Shown here: positions 7,124 through 15,523 of the stretch, in pieces
Layout: every line of letters starts with the position of its first letter
Position numbering within the stretch: the first letter of the stretch is position 1
Source: Treponema sp.
GTDB lineage: Bacteria; Spirochaetota; Spirochaetia; Treponematales; Breznakiellaceae
Reading direction: 5' to 3'
Length of the DNA stretch: 19,725 nucleotides
Assembly (NCBI GenBank): GCA_031270205.1
Contig: JAISYA010000175.1
Span: 1-19,725, forward strand
The notes under the pieces: generated by a model
Database searches by the model: none
What the model saw: the letters and a program-made list of their open reading frames with translations, nothing else
What the model was told of the DNA's origin: nothing
Made by a program: the position numbers and the translations under genes

Positions 7124-7766
7124 TGTCACCACTCTCCGCTTTCAGTATCGGCATTTTCAGGAGGGTTCTCCATACCCCGGCGGCGACTTCTTCCCGGGCT
7201 TTTGAAGCGTCGATGGTTTCCACCCGGCAGCCGGATTTTTGGTATTCGCCGATGAGGGACAGGTATCTTTCCCGGACTTTTTGCTGGAATTCGAGGTGTT
7301 CGTACAGTTCAAGGACGGGCCGGTTTTTCAGGCGCCCGCAGGCGGTTTGGGGGTCAATGTCGAAAAAAAGAAGCAGTTCCGGGGCGGGGAAGGGGGCGTT
7401 AAGGGTCCGGGGGAGTTCGTCCCCGCACTCAATGCCCTGGTACACGAGCGAGGAAAGCGTGTAGCGGTCGGAAACTACCAGTCCGCCCCGGCCGCAGCGC
7501 TCAATAATCCCTCCCGGCCCGTACAGGTGCTCGGCCCGGTCCGCGGCAAAGAGCCGTGCCAGGGTGAGCGGATGCAGGGTAATCTCTTTTTTAAGGGCGG
7601 AACGTATCAAAGCGCCCACCGGCCCGCCTGTGGGTTCACAAGTGGGATGGAAAATCAAACCAGTTGAATCGTCCCGGAAACGCCGTTCCAGCAGTGACAA
7701 CTGGGTGCTGGTTCCGCTGCCGTCCCCGCCCTCGAATACAACGAAATTGCGAATTATCGCCGTCAT
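7095..7766 (-). CDS. tmk: Thymidylate kinase with atypical P-loop
   Basis: A 223 aa cytoplasmic dTMP kinase, expected to convert dTMP and ATP to dTDP for DNA synthesis. The N-terminus has the family P-loop FEGGDGSGTSTQ, but the Walker A lysine is Thr19 (codon ACC). Other family signatures follow: RLFAADRAEHL, the DRY-type motif VSDRYTLSSLVYQG (thymidine-site Arg), LLFFDIDPQTA with the LID segment RLKNRPVLELYEH, and the C-terminal FQQKVRERYLSL. ATG 7766 is chosen because the conserved fold begins just after it; upstream in-frame codons add a non-homologous 17 residues. No clear Shine-Dalgarno is seen. It is divergent from the tamB operon across 114 bp and overlaps the downstream secreted-protein gene. 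Some spirochete homologues may share the Thr variant (from memory), so it may be a lineage trait rather than inactivation. Confidence 0.9.
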   Translation of the reverse strand: MTAIIRNFVVFEGGDGSGTSTQLSLLERRFRDDSTGLIFHPTCEPTGGPVGALIRSALKKEITLHPLTLARLFAADRAEHLYGPGGIIERCGRGGLVVSDRYTLSSLVYQGIECGDELPRTLNAPFPAPELLLFFDIDPQTACGRLKNRPVLELYEHLEFQQKVRERYLSLIGEYQKSGCRVETIDASKAREEVAAGVWRTLLKMPILKAESGDSGQTAEQIR

Positions 7767-7779
7767 TGCCAATAAACGT

Positions 7780-7785
7780 ACTATA
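7780..7785 (-). promoter_or_regulatory. Possible -10 element for tmk
   Basis: The minus strand reads TATAGT here, 13 bp before the tmk ATG, giving a leader of only a few bases. No good -35 is seen; a T8 run (A8 on the plus strand, 7793-7800) lies just upstream. Confidence 0.3.
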
Positions 7786-7843
7786 CGCCGGCAAAAAAAA
7801 CAATCTATTTTACGCATATACCGATACTAAAAGCGGGGAAATG

Positions 7844-7852
7844 TGTTATATT
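7844..7852 (+). promoter_or_regulatory. Extended -10 promoter for the tamB-bamA-ompH operon
   Basis: TGTTATATT fits an extended -10 element (TGn followed by TATATT at 7847-7852). Transcription would begin near 7859, leaving ~22 nt before the GTG start of tamB. No convincing -35 is present, as is common for extended -10 promoters. Confidence 0.45.
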
Positions 7853-7880
7853 AATAGAGACATAAACCAAGAGCAAATAG

Positions 7881-10800
7881 GTGCCGATTTTCTCAAAAAA
7901 GAACGGTAAACACGGCTTTCCGTTGCATATTATCATCCAAATTCTCGTTTTTACGGCCCTGATCGGGATTACCGCGCTTGCCCTGCGGCCGGTGCAGCAG
8001 GCCATCCAGAACGAAATACGGCATATTCGGGATAATTTCATCGGCAGGGCCGAGGCCGCCATAGGCCGGAACATACGTTATTCCTCAATAAGCCCCTCTG
8101 TTTTCGGTGTTTTTGACATACGAAACCTGCGGATTCTGGGAAAGGAGCCTGATTCGGAAGATCTTCTTTCGGTCTCCCGCTTCCGTCTTTCCTGGTCTTT
8201 CTGGGATTTGCTCAAGGGCAATCCCCTCACCATCCGCTCGGTATTAATTGAAAAGCCGCAGATCAACCTGGATTTGGAGCGGGACCGCGACCTCCTTGAA
8301 CACTTGTTCTCCCCCGATCCCGATACCGGCGGTTCCCGGCCGAGCCTCGCAGGCCTTTTCCCTGAACAAGTGCTGTTCAGAATTCGCGCGGGCCGGTGCC
8401 GGGTACAAAACAGGCGGGACCAATTCCAAATTGAGGATTTGACTTTTGACGCGCAGGCGGCGGACGCGCTGATTTCCCTGGACGGGAAATGGGACGCCCT
8501 TGTTTCCCTGCATTCGGTTTTCGCACAGCCGGTGAGCGCCCGGATAAGCATGAAGGCGACGGGAATAGTTTCCACGGACATTGAGGAGGGGAACGTGGTG
8601 GTCACCGTTGATTCCCTTGCCGGGGATCGCTTCCAGACCCGTCCCCTTACGTTCGGCTGCAGTTTACAGAACAGCATGCTGAGTGTCCGGAAAATGGGGG
8701 ACCGGCTGCCCTTTGATTTTTTCCTTGATTACGGGATTGAAGACGGTAAACTCGTTGCCCGCTTCAACTGCGACGGATTCACGCCCAAAGATCTGCTGAC
8801 CCTGTCGGGGGCCTGGAAAGGGGCCAACCGCTGGCTTGCCCCGGCCGCGACCGGAGCCGCCTCGTTTGAGCGGGACCGGCAGGGGAAGCTCCACTATCAA
8901 GTGGATATTGCCGGAGGGCTTTCCGCGGGGCCGGCGGCTTCTTTCGGGATCAGGGCCGGCGGGGATGAAAAGCTGGCGCAAATCGAGGAATTCCGTGTTT
9001 CCGCGCCCGTGAACGCGGCTGCGGCGGGCCGGGCTTCCGCCTTGCCTTTATTTCAGGGGAATATCGCTTTTCGGGGAAGCATAGGGCTTACGCCCTTCAC
9101 CCCCAAAGGTACGCTGTCCCTTGAAAATTTCAGCCTTTCCGGGGAAACCGGCCTGAGCGCCCAATTGGGCGTTAATACCCGTGGAAAGGAAATCAGCGTT
9201 CTGGGAGAGAGGATACGTATTGGGCGCCTCGTCGTGGGCGTCCTCGACATCTCGCTCGTTTCCTCAGGCGGGGATATGGGCTTTGCTGTTTCGGCGCGCG
9301 AGCTTCGGGCGCCTTCCGGAGAAGCGCGGAGCGGTTCTTTCTCTCTGGAGGGTTCGGTTAATTACGCGGTCCGCTGGCTGGAGGCGAGTTGTTCGCTCGA
9401 TTCGGTGTCCGCCGCGGACCTTGCCGAGATGAGCCGGCCGTTTATCAAAGAGCCGCCGCCGCCCGCTGCCGCCGATCTTTTGCGGAATGTTTCGCTTACC
9501 ACTGAGCTTTTCTTTACCACCGATTTCAAGCGGCTCCTGTACAACGCCCCCCGTGTGGAAGTTGCCGTTGATTCCCGGACGGACGCGGAACCGGCCCTGG
9601 TGCTCTCCGTGTCCGGTACGGACAAACGCCTGGAATTAAGCGAAAGCCGCTTTGTCTGGGCGGATCAGCCGATGCTGTTTTCAGGTTACGCGGATTACTC
9701 AAATCCCCTTGATCTCAGCTTTTCCCTGGTGACCCATTACCAGGACATTTCGTATAACATGGAAGGGCGTGTTCTTGACCGCAAACAGATAAGCGTGCGG
9801 GGTTCCTACGGATTCCAGGTGTATATTACATCGACCGATACCGGGGCATATTCGGGCTACATTGAGGGGAAGGAAATCCCCATTCCCGTCCGCGGCCTGC
9901 CCGCCCGTCTTAGTTTTTATACCTCGGTCCGCTACAATTCCCGTGACTTCTGGTCTTTTGATCTGGACAATTTTGAGGTGACCGACATCGCAAGCCCCGC
10001 GGGTCCCGGCTATATGCGGATCACCGGCGGGGCGGATCAGGACGGCGCCCATTTCCCCGTTGTCTATTACCGTGACAGTATCAGCCCCCTCAGCGGCAGG
10101 GCGGATTTTTCCTGGGCGCGGAATTTTTCCGGCCTTTCAGGAACCGCCAGCGTAGAGGAAAGGCGGGAGCCGCGGGACGGCGGCGGCAGCGTCCTGCCGG
10201 ACTCGCCCAATTCCCCCATTGAACGTTACCTCGTTTGGGCTTCCTTTACGGAAAACCGCCTAGACCTCCTTGTTTCCGGTTCCAGAATACGGCTCGGCCG
10301 GGCGCTTGATAATACCGGCGGCGCGCTGGCCGACGGCGAGATGCGGTTTACCTGGGATCCGGAGCATTCCTACCGGGCTGATTTGGCGCTCAATTCCCTG
10401 AGCGTGAGAATGCTTGATCGTGAGCTCAGAGTCTCCGGCCGGGCCATGCTGGACAGCGATGAATTCGCTGTCCGGAATCTGCGGCTCAGTCTCGCCGGAA
10501 TCGAGGGTTTCGCGCCTTTTTTCCGTGTAAGCAGGACGGAAAACACCGCGGCGGCCAGGGCGGAATTCCGGGGCACGGTGGGGACGGGAAACCTGGAAGG
10601 GGCCCTTTCAATAAACGCCCGCTTCGCGCCGCTTACCTCATGGTTTGGGATGAAGCGGGCACTGCGTTCCCTGGACGGCGCCGCCCATGTGGAAGTCCTC
10701 CGTTACGCCGATGTCGGTTCCGCAAACCCTTTCGACATCGTGTTTTCGCGTAACGGCAGGGAATTTTCCGTTTCGGGCGGCCCCAAAGACATGCTCCGTT

Positions 10801-12341
10801 TGAAGCTGGACGAAGACGGAATATTTTACGCCGGCCTGTCCAGCCCCTTCCCGATCCGCGGATCAATCGCCGGTACTATAAAAGACAATACCATCGACGC
10901 GCGGTGTTCGGACCTGTACGTTGATCTGGCGGGCCTGTGGAAGCTGCTGCCGCCGGTACCGGACATCGCCCTTGCCGGAGGCTATGTAAGCGCCCAGGTG
11001 GAAATACGCGGCCTGCTCAATGACCCGGAATTTTTCGGCTCCGCCCGGGGTACGAGCGTTCGCGTTCAGGTGCCTGAATACATCACAGAGGATATCAGGC
11101 CCGTTCCCTTTACCGTGGCGATTGAGGGAAACGAGATGCGCTTCGGCCCTGTTCCGGCCACAGTGGGGAGGGGCGCGGGGACCGTTACCGGGCTGTTCCG
11201 CTTTGACCGGTGGGTACCGAATATCTTCACGATTGACATCACGGTTCCGCGGGAAACGCCCGTCCCCTTCGGCTTTAATATAACCGGCTTCCTCGCCAAT
11301 GGAGACGTTTCGGGGAAACTTAAACTTTCAATGGCGGATATGGTTTTTGATATTACCGGGGATCTCCTCGCCAATAAAACGGAACTGGGCATTGACAGCG
11401 ATGAAATCACCCAGGCCCAGGGCATGGATTTCTTTGCCCAGACCATAATTCCGGTCACCCTGGATATAAAAATTACCACCGGTCCCAGCGTTGAATTTCT
11501 CTGGCCCAGTTCCGGTTTTCCCGTACTCAGGGCCAATCCGGCGATGGGAACGCTGGTGCATGTTACCTCCGACAGCGTTGCCGGAAAATTTTCCCTGGAC
11601 AGCGATGTTAAAATCCGGGGAGGGGAGATATTTTATTTTGAGCGGAGTTTTTATATCCGCAGCGGGACGCTTACTTTCAGGGAAACCGAGGCAAGTTTTG
11701 ATCCCCGCCTCAGCGCGCGGGCGGAAATCCGCGAGCGGAGTGACGAAGGGCCGGTTACCATAGCGATGATAGTGGAGAACGCCCCGCTTTTGACCTTTAC
11801 CGCCCGCCTTGAATCCACCCCTTCGCTTTCCCAGGCGGAAATCGTCTCCCTTTTGGGGCAAAATTTTACCGGCGGCCAACTGGCCGAGGCTTCCGGTTCC
11901 TATCCGCGGGCTTTGTTAAGCGCCACGTCGGACGTGCTGGCCCAATTTGGGGTGGTGCGGCAGGTTGAACGGCAAATCCGCAATTTTTTGCGCCTGGATA
12001 TGTTCAGTATCAGGACGCAGGTTTTGCAAAACGCGGTTTTCAGCGTCACCGGGATCAATCCTGACCCTGTTGACAGAAACGGCAGGGTAAGTAACTATTT
12101 TGATAACACTACTGTTTTCCTTGGTAAGTACATCGGAACGGATATGTTTATCCAATCCATGCTTTCCCTGCGGTACGACGAGAACTACGCCGGTAGCGGG
12201 GGATTGCGCTTTGAACCGGATATCGGGGTAGAACTACAAACTCCGTTTTTCGATGTACGCTGGGATTTTATCCCCGCACACCCGGAAAACTGGTATGTGA
12301 ATGATAATTCAATTACCCTTACCTGGCGTAAGTCATTTTAG
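7881..12341 (+). CDS. tamB: TamB-like translocation and assembly module / inter-membrane bridge protein
   Basis: A very long envelope protein of 1486 aa. One N-terminal transmembrane helix (residues ~15-36) anchors it in the inner membrane. More than 1000 residues of repetitive beta-strand sequence follow, expected to form a hollow groove spanning the periplasm. The C-terminal ~350 residues carry the TamB (DUF490) signature: GGEIFYFERSFYIRSGTLTF, DPRLSARAEI, then LESTPSLSQAEIVSLLGQ. AsmA/TamB-family proteins are implicated in outer-membrane protein insertion and in phospholipid transport between membranes. The order tamB-bamA is shared by several spirochetes. Start GTG 7881 follows a weak AAGAG (7869-7873). 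The gene is followed after 8 bp by bamA, so the two are co-transcribed. Sequence is complete with no frameshift seen. It is longer than E. coli TamB (1259 aa). Confidence 0.9.
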   Translation: MPIFSKKNGKHGFPLHIIIQILVFTALIGITALALRPVQQAIQNEIRHIRDNFIGRAEAAIGRNIRYSSISPSVFGVFDIRNLRILGKEPDSEDLLSVSRFRLSWSFWDLLKGNPLTIRSVLIEKPQINLDLERDRDLLEHLFSPDPDTGGSRPSLAGLFPEQVLFRIRAGRCRVQNRRDQFQIEDLTFDAQAADALISLDGKWDALVSLHSVFAQPVSARISMKATGIVSTDIEEGNVVVTVDSLAGDRFQTRPLTFGCSLQNSMLSVRKMGDRLPFDFFLDYGIEDGKLVARFNCDGFTPKDLLTLSGAWKGANRWLAPAATGAASFERDRQGKLHYQVDIAGGLSAGPAASFGIRAGGDEKLAQIEEFRVSAPVNAAAAGRASALPLFQGNIAFRGSIGLTPFTPKGTLSLENFSLSGETGLSAQLGVNTRGKEISVLGERIRIGRLVVGVLDISLVSSGGDMGFAVSARELRAPSGEARSGSFSLEGSVNYAVRWLEASCSLDSVSAADLAEMSRPFIKEPPPPAAADLLRNVSLTTELFFTTDFKRLLYNAPRVEVAVDSRTDAEPALVLSVSGTDKRLELSESRFVWADQPMLFSGYADYSNPLDLSFSLVTHYQDISYNMEGRVLDRKQISVRGSYGFQVYITSTDTGAYSGYIEGKEIPIPVRGLPARLSFYTSVRYNSRDFWSFDLDNFEVTDIASPAGPGYMRITGGADQDGAHFPVVYYRDSISPLSGRADFSWARNFSGLSGTASVEERREPRDGGGSVLPDSPNSPIERYLVWASFTENRLDLLVSGSRIRLGRALDNTGGALADGEMRFTWDPEHSYRADLALNSLSVRMLDRELRVSGRAMLDSDEFAVRNLRLSLAGIEGFAPFFRVSRTENTAAARAEFRGTVGTGNLEGALSINARFAPLTSWFGMKRALRSLDGAAHVEVLRYADVGSANPFDIVFSRNGREFSVSGGPKDMLRLKLDEDGIFYAGLSSPFPIRGSIAGTIKDNTIDARCSDLYVDLAGLWKLLPPVPDIALAGGYVSAQVEIRGLLNDPEFFGSARGTSVRVQVPEYITEDIRPVPFTVAIEGNEMRFGPVPATVGRGAGTVTGLFRFDRWVPNIFTIDITVPRETPVPFGFNITGFLANGDVSGKLKLSMADMVFDITGDLLANKTELGIDSDEITQAQGMDFFAQTIIPVTLDIKITTGPSVEFLWPSSGFPVLRANPAMGTLVHVTSDSVAGKFSLDSDVKIRGGEIFYFERSFYIRSGTLTFRETEASFDPRLSARAEIRERSDEGPVTIAMIVENAPLLTFTARLESTPSLSQAEIVSLLGQNFTGGQLAEASGSYPRALLSATSDVLAQFGVVRQVERQIRNFLRLDMFSIRTQVLQNAVFSVTGINPDPVDRNGRVSNYFDNTTVFLGKYIGTDMFIQSMLSLRYDENYAGSGGLRFEPDIGVELQTPFFDVRWDFIPAHPENWYVNDNSITLTWRKSF

Positions 12342-12349
12342 GAGCATCA

Positions 12350-14869
12350 ATGGGTTTGTACAGGCGTTTGCATATAGCGTGTTTTTTGATTATGGTGACG
12401 ACACTTGCGTTATTTGCCCAGGAAGAAGACACATGGTACCAGGGAAAGCCGATTCAGGATATTGTTTTTGTCGGACTAAGGCATATAAAAGCCTCGGAGC
12501 TTGACGGAATCATTGAGCCTTACAAGGGCCGTGTCTTTGACGACGCCTTTGTTTGGGAACTCCAGGGAAAGCTTTACGCCCTGGATTATTTTGAGACCAT
12601 CACCCCGAGCGCGGTACGGGCCGACGCCGACGGCGAAGCGGTGATTCTCAGATTCACCGTTACCGAGCGGCCCGTAGTAAGCCGGATCAGTTTTGAGGGG
12701 AACAGCGGGGTACGCCGAAATGAACTCCTGAACGTGATAAGTACCAAGAACAATGACGTGGTAAACCAGTCCAGGCTCAGGATGGACGAGCAGGCCGTCA
12801 TCAATAAGTACCTTGAAAAAGGCTACCCCGATGTGCAGGTGCGATCCGAAACCAGGGCCGGCCCCGATTCGACCTTGCTTCTTGTTTTTTACATCACCGA
12901 AGGCGAAAAAATCTCGATAAGCGAATTCCGTTTTGAGGGCAACACGACCTTTTCCGCAAGAACCCTCAGGGGGCAGTTGTCTCTGCGGACAAAAAACCTC
13001 ATATACGACGGCGCTTTTCAGGAGGCGAAACTCATCGCCGACCGCGAGGCCCTGACCAAGTATTACCATGACCGGGGGTATATAGACGCGGAGGTAATAG
13101 ACGTTGTCCGTGATATGAGCAGGGACGAAAAGGGGAACAACAACCTCATTCTTACCTTCAGAATATCTGAGGGGAGGATGTATGTCTTCGGCGGGATAAC
13201 GTTTGAGGGCAACCGCATATTCTCTACCGAGCAGCTTGACAAACTGGTCAATTCCAAAGTCGGGGAGACGGTCAACGCCAACCGGGTGGAGGCGGATCTC
13301 CAGCGGGTGGCGGAAATATACTATGCCAACGGTTATATTTTCAACACCATCGGCAGGCAGGAAAACCGGGACCCCGATACCGGTGTGGTTACTTATAACG
13401 TACCCATTGTAGAGCGGGGCAGGGCGCACATTGAAAATATTATCGTCCGGGGGAACGTAAAAACCAAAACCAATGTCATACTCAGGGAAATTCCCCTTGA
13501 ACCGGGGGATGTGTTTTCCCGGACCAAAGTTATGGACGGCCTGCGGAACCTCGCCAATCTCCAGTATTTCTACAACGTCGTTCCTGACACCCCGCCGGGG
13601 AGCGCCGATAGCCTCATGGACCTGGTATTTAACGTTGAGGAACAGTCGACTACGGACATACAGTTCGGCCTGACTTTTTCCGGCAGCTCCGATCCCAAAA
13701 GCTTCCCCATATCGGGAATGCTCAGATGGAACGACCGCAATTTAATGGGTACCGGTAACCAGCTGGGCATTGAGGTAAACTCTTCAATAATAGACTCCAC
13801 CAGTGTTTCGGTGAACTATACCCATGCGTGGATCTTCGGCCTGCCCCTTTCCGGGGGCTTTGACTTTACCGCCCAGTACACCAAGCGCTACGCCGCGCAG
13901 AACAAAAACGGGCCGAACTTTACCGGCGATGAGGTTTATGCGTACCCCGACGGCTTTAGTTCTTATGAAGAATACGAGGCGCACAACAAAACGCCCGCCA
14001 GCGAGTACCTGATGGAATACGATCAGTGGTACTTGTCCCTCGGTTTTTCCACCGGTTACCGCTGGTCAACCTTTCTTGGAAACCTCAGCCTGGCAGGCGG
14101 CGTGCGCGCCGGCCTTATTCAAAATACCTATAATAACCAACTGTACCGGCCCTTTGACCCCGTACTGAGAGACCGGAACAACCAATGGACACCGAGAAAC
14201 TCCCTCTGGATGAGCCTTTCCCTGGATCAGCGGGACATATACTACGATCCCTCAAACGGCTATTACGCTGCCCAGCGTGTGGGGGCCTATGGTCTCTTGA
14301 ATAACGAACTGGAACATTACCTCAGAACCGATACCCGGGCGGAGTACTTTTTCACGATTTTCGATATTCCGGTTACGGAAAAATGGAGCTTCAAGTCGAT
14401 TTTTGGGGTACATTCGGGCCTATCCCTTATTCTGGGGCAGCCCGGCAGGGAAGGGAACGGGGGCTTACCGGTCATTGATAACGCGAATAAACTTGCCGTG
14501 GACGGCATGTTTGTGGGCCGGGGCTGGAGCAGCGCGTACAGCAATAAGGGCCTGCTCCTCTGGGAAAACTGGGCGGAGGTCCGTTTCCCCCTGGTACCGA
14601 ATATTATCGCGTGGGACTTTTTCTTTGACGCCGCCGGGGTTGAAGGTACGCAGGGGCTGTACCTTAACGATTTTTCCATCGAAAATATGCGTTTCAGTTT
14701 GGGCGCCGGGGTGCGTTTTACCCTGCCCCAGTTCCCCTTCCGGTTTAGTTTTGCCAAACGCTTCAGGGTGGTTGACGGCGAGATCTACTGGGAAAAAGGC
14801 TCCATTCCCTTTGGCGACGGCCCCGGTTCGGGTATCGATCCGGTTATTTCCTTTGCGATATCCTATTAG
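12350..14869 (+). CDS. bamA: Outer membrane protein assembly factor BamA
   Basis: An 839 aa Omp85-family protein that folds and inserts beta-barrel proteins into the outer membrane. A signal peptide (cut near LFAQ-EED, ~residue 24) precedes five POTRA domains at ~35-433, visible as repeated xIxFEGN or IxVRGN strands (for example SRISFEGNSGVRRNELL, SEFRFEGNTTFSARTL, GGITFEGNRIFSTEQL, ENIIVRGNVKTKTNVI). The 16-strand barrel follows (~437-839). A long loop rich in Tyr, Asn and Glu (~515-555) is probably surface exposed. The L6 lid motif, VRGF/Y in most BamA, reads VGRGW (Arg724), and the protein ends in FAISY with Tyr rather than Phe. The ATG follows GGAG placed directly after the tamB stop. ompH begins 9 bp after its stop. 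In T. pallidum the homologue is Tp92 (TP0326). Confidence 0.96.
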   Translation: MGLYRRLHIACFLIMVTTLALFAQEEDTWYQGKPIQDIVFVGLRHIKASELDGIIEPYKGRVFDDAFVWELQGKLYALDYFETITPSAVRADADGEAVILRFTVTERPVVSRISFEGNSGVRRNELLNVISTKNNDVVNQSRLRMDEQAVINKYLEKGYPDVQVRSETRAGPDSTLLLVFYITEGEKISISEFRFEGNTTFSARTLRGQLSLRTKNLIYDGAFQEAKLIADREALTKYYHDRGYIDAEVIDVVRDMSRDEKGNNNLILTFRISEGRMYVFGGITFEGNRIFSTEQLDKLVNSKVGETVNANRVEADLQRVAEIYYANGYIFNTIGRQENRDPDTGVVTYNVPIVERGRAHIENIIVRGNVKTKTNVILREIPLEPGDVFSRTKVMDGLRNLANLQYFYNVVPDTPPGSADSLMDLVFNVEEQSTTDIQFGLTFSGSSDPKSFPISGMLRWNDRNLMGTGNQLGIEVNSSIIDSTSVSVNYTHAWIFGLPLSGGFDFTAQYTKRYAAQNKNGPNFTGDEVYAYPDGFSSYEEYEAHNKTPASEYLMEYDQWYLSLGFSTGYRWSTFLGNLSLAGGVRAGLIQNTYNNQLYRPFDPVLRDRNNQWTPRNSLWMSLSLDQRDIYYDPSNGYYAAQRVGAYGLLNNELEHYLRTDTRAEYFFTIFDIPVTEKWSFKSIFGVHSGLSLILGQPGREGNGGLPVIDNANKLAVDGMFVGRGWSSAYSNKGLLLWENWAEVRFPLVPNIIAWDFFFDAAGVEGTQGLYLNDFSIENMRFSLGAGVRFTLPQFPFRFSFAKRFRVVDGEIYWEKGSIPFGDGPGSGIDPVISFAISY

Positions 14870-14877
14870 AGGTATTT

Positions 14878-15405
14878 ATGCGAAAGCCTGTTTTACTGTT
14901 TTTTCTGTTATGCTCCGCCTGTCTTTCCGTGCGGGCCCAGCAGCTTACCCGTTTCGCCGTGGTGGATATTCCCAGGGTGTATACCGCTTTTTTCAGGGAT
15001 TCCCGCACGGTACGGGAATTTGAGGAAAAGAGCGCCCGTATTCAGAGCGACATAGACCGGATGACCGCTGAGATTCAGGACCTGAAATCCCGGCAGGCCG
15101 ACGCGGCGCTGCGGGGAGATCAGGGTGAGACCTCCCGCCTTGAAGGTGAGGTTTACCGGAAATCGGAATTTCTCAAAGACTACTACCGCGTAAAAACCGC
15201 GGAGCTTGAGGATCAGAAAAACCGGCTTACCCAGTCCAGTACCTTTCTGGATCAGGTGTACGACGAGATACGGTATATAGCCGAAAGCGAGGGCTACAGC
15301 ATGGTGCTCAACCTGAAAGAAAACAAGGGCATACTCTGGTATAGTCCGACCGTGGACATTACCGACAAATTGATACAGAATCTGCTTGATAAGGCAAGGC
15401 GCTAG
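14878..15405 (+). CDS. OmpH/Skp-family periplasmic chaperone
   Basis: A 175 aa protein with a signal peptide (MRKPVLLFFLLCSACLSVRAQ, cleavage near residue 20). A short beta strand, RFAVVDIPRVYTAFFRDS, matches the Skp start (VDxxRVxxxs). A long charged coiled-coil hairpin follows (~42-125; EEKSARIQSDIDRMTAEIQ and onward), then a C-terminal strand segment (GYSMVLNLKENKGILWYSP). Skp trimers grip unfolded outer-membrane proteins in their coiled-coil tentacles and deliver them to BamA, which fits the position directly after bamA. A cysteine in SAC-LSV could suggest a lipobox, but spacing and context favour ordinary signal peptidase I. ATG follows GAGG at the bamA stop. It corresponds in position to TP0327. 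Confidence 0.9.
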   Translation: MRKPVLLFFLLCSACLSVRAQQLTRFAVVDIPRVYTAFFRDSRTVREFEEKSARIQSDIDRMTAEIQDLKSRQADAALRGDQGETSRLEGEVYRKSEFLKDYYRVKTAELEDQKNRLTQSSTFLDQVYDEIRYIAESEGYSMVLNLKENKGILWYSPTVDITDKLIQNLLDKARR

Positions 15406-15420
15406 GTTCTGTCTTATGGG

Positions 15421-15496
15421 GCAGCTTGCTGTTAAAGCAGCTTGGCAGTTTGCGGGGTAAATTGGGGATTATAATGCGCGAAGCGCAACAAACTGC
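15421..15496 (+). promoter_or_regulatory. mutS upstream region: octamer repeats, -10 box and nested dyads
   Basis: The octamer GCAGCTTG occurs at 15421-15428 and 15437-15444, followed immediately by GCAGTTTG (15445-15452). The last pairs with CAAACTGC (15489-15496). Between them lie a perfect -10 TATAAT (15470-15475) and a tight hairpin TGCGC-GAA-GCGCA (15475-15487). No good -35 at 17 bp is seen (TTGGCA at 15442-15447 is 22 bp away). It suggests that mutS has its own controlled promoter within the 118 bp after ompH; part could also be the operon terminator. Confidence 0.5.
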
Positions 15497-15523
15497 TGGC
15501 AGCCTGTAGCGACGGGAGGAGAC

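Noticed and set aside
12350..14869. Repeated FEGN motifs in BamA as a DNA repeat or duplication artefact
   Set aside because: They are the normal POTRA strand motifs, diverged at DNA level.
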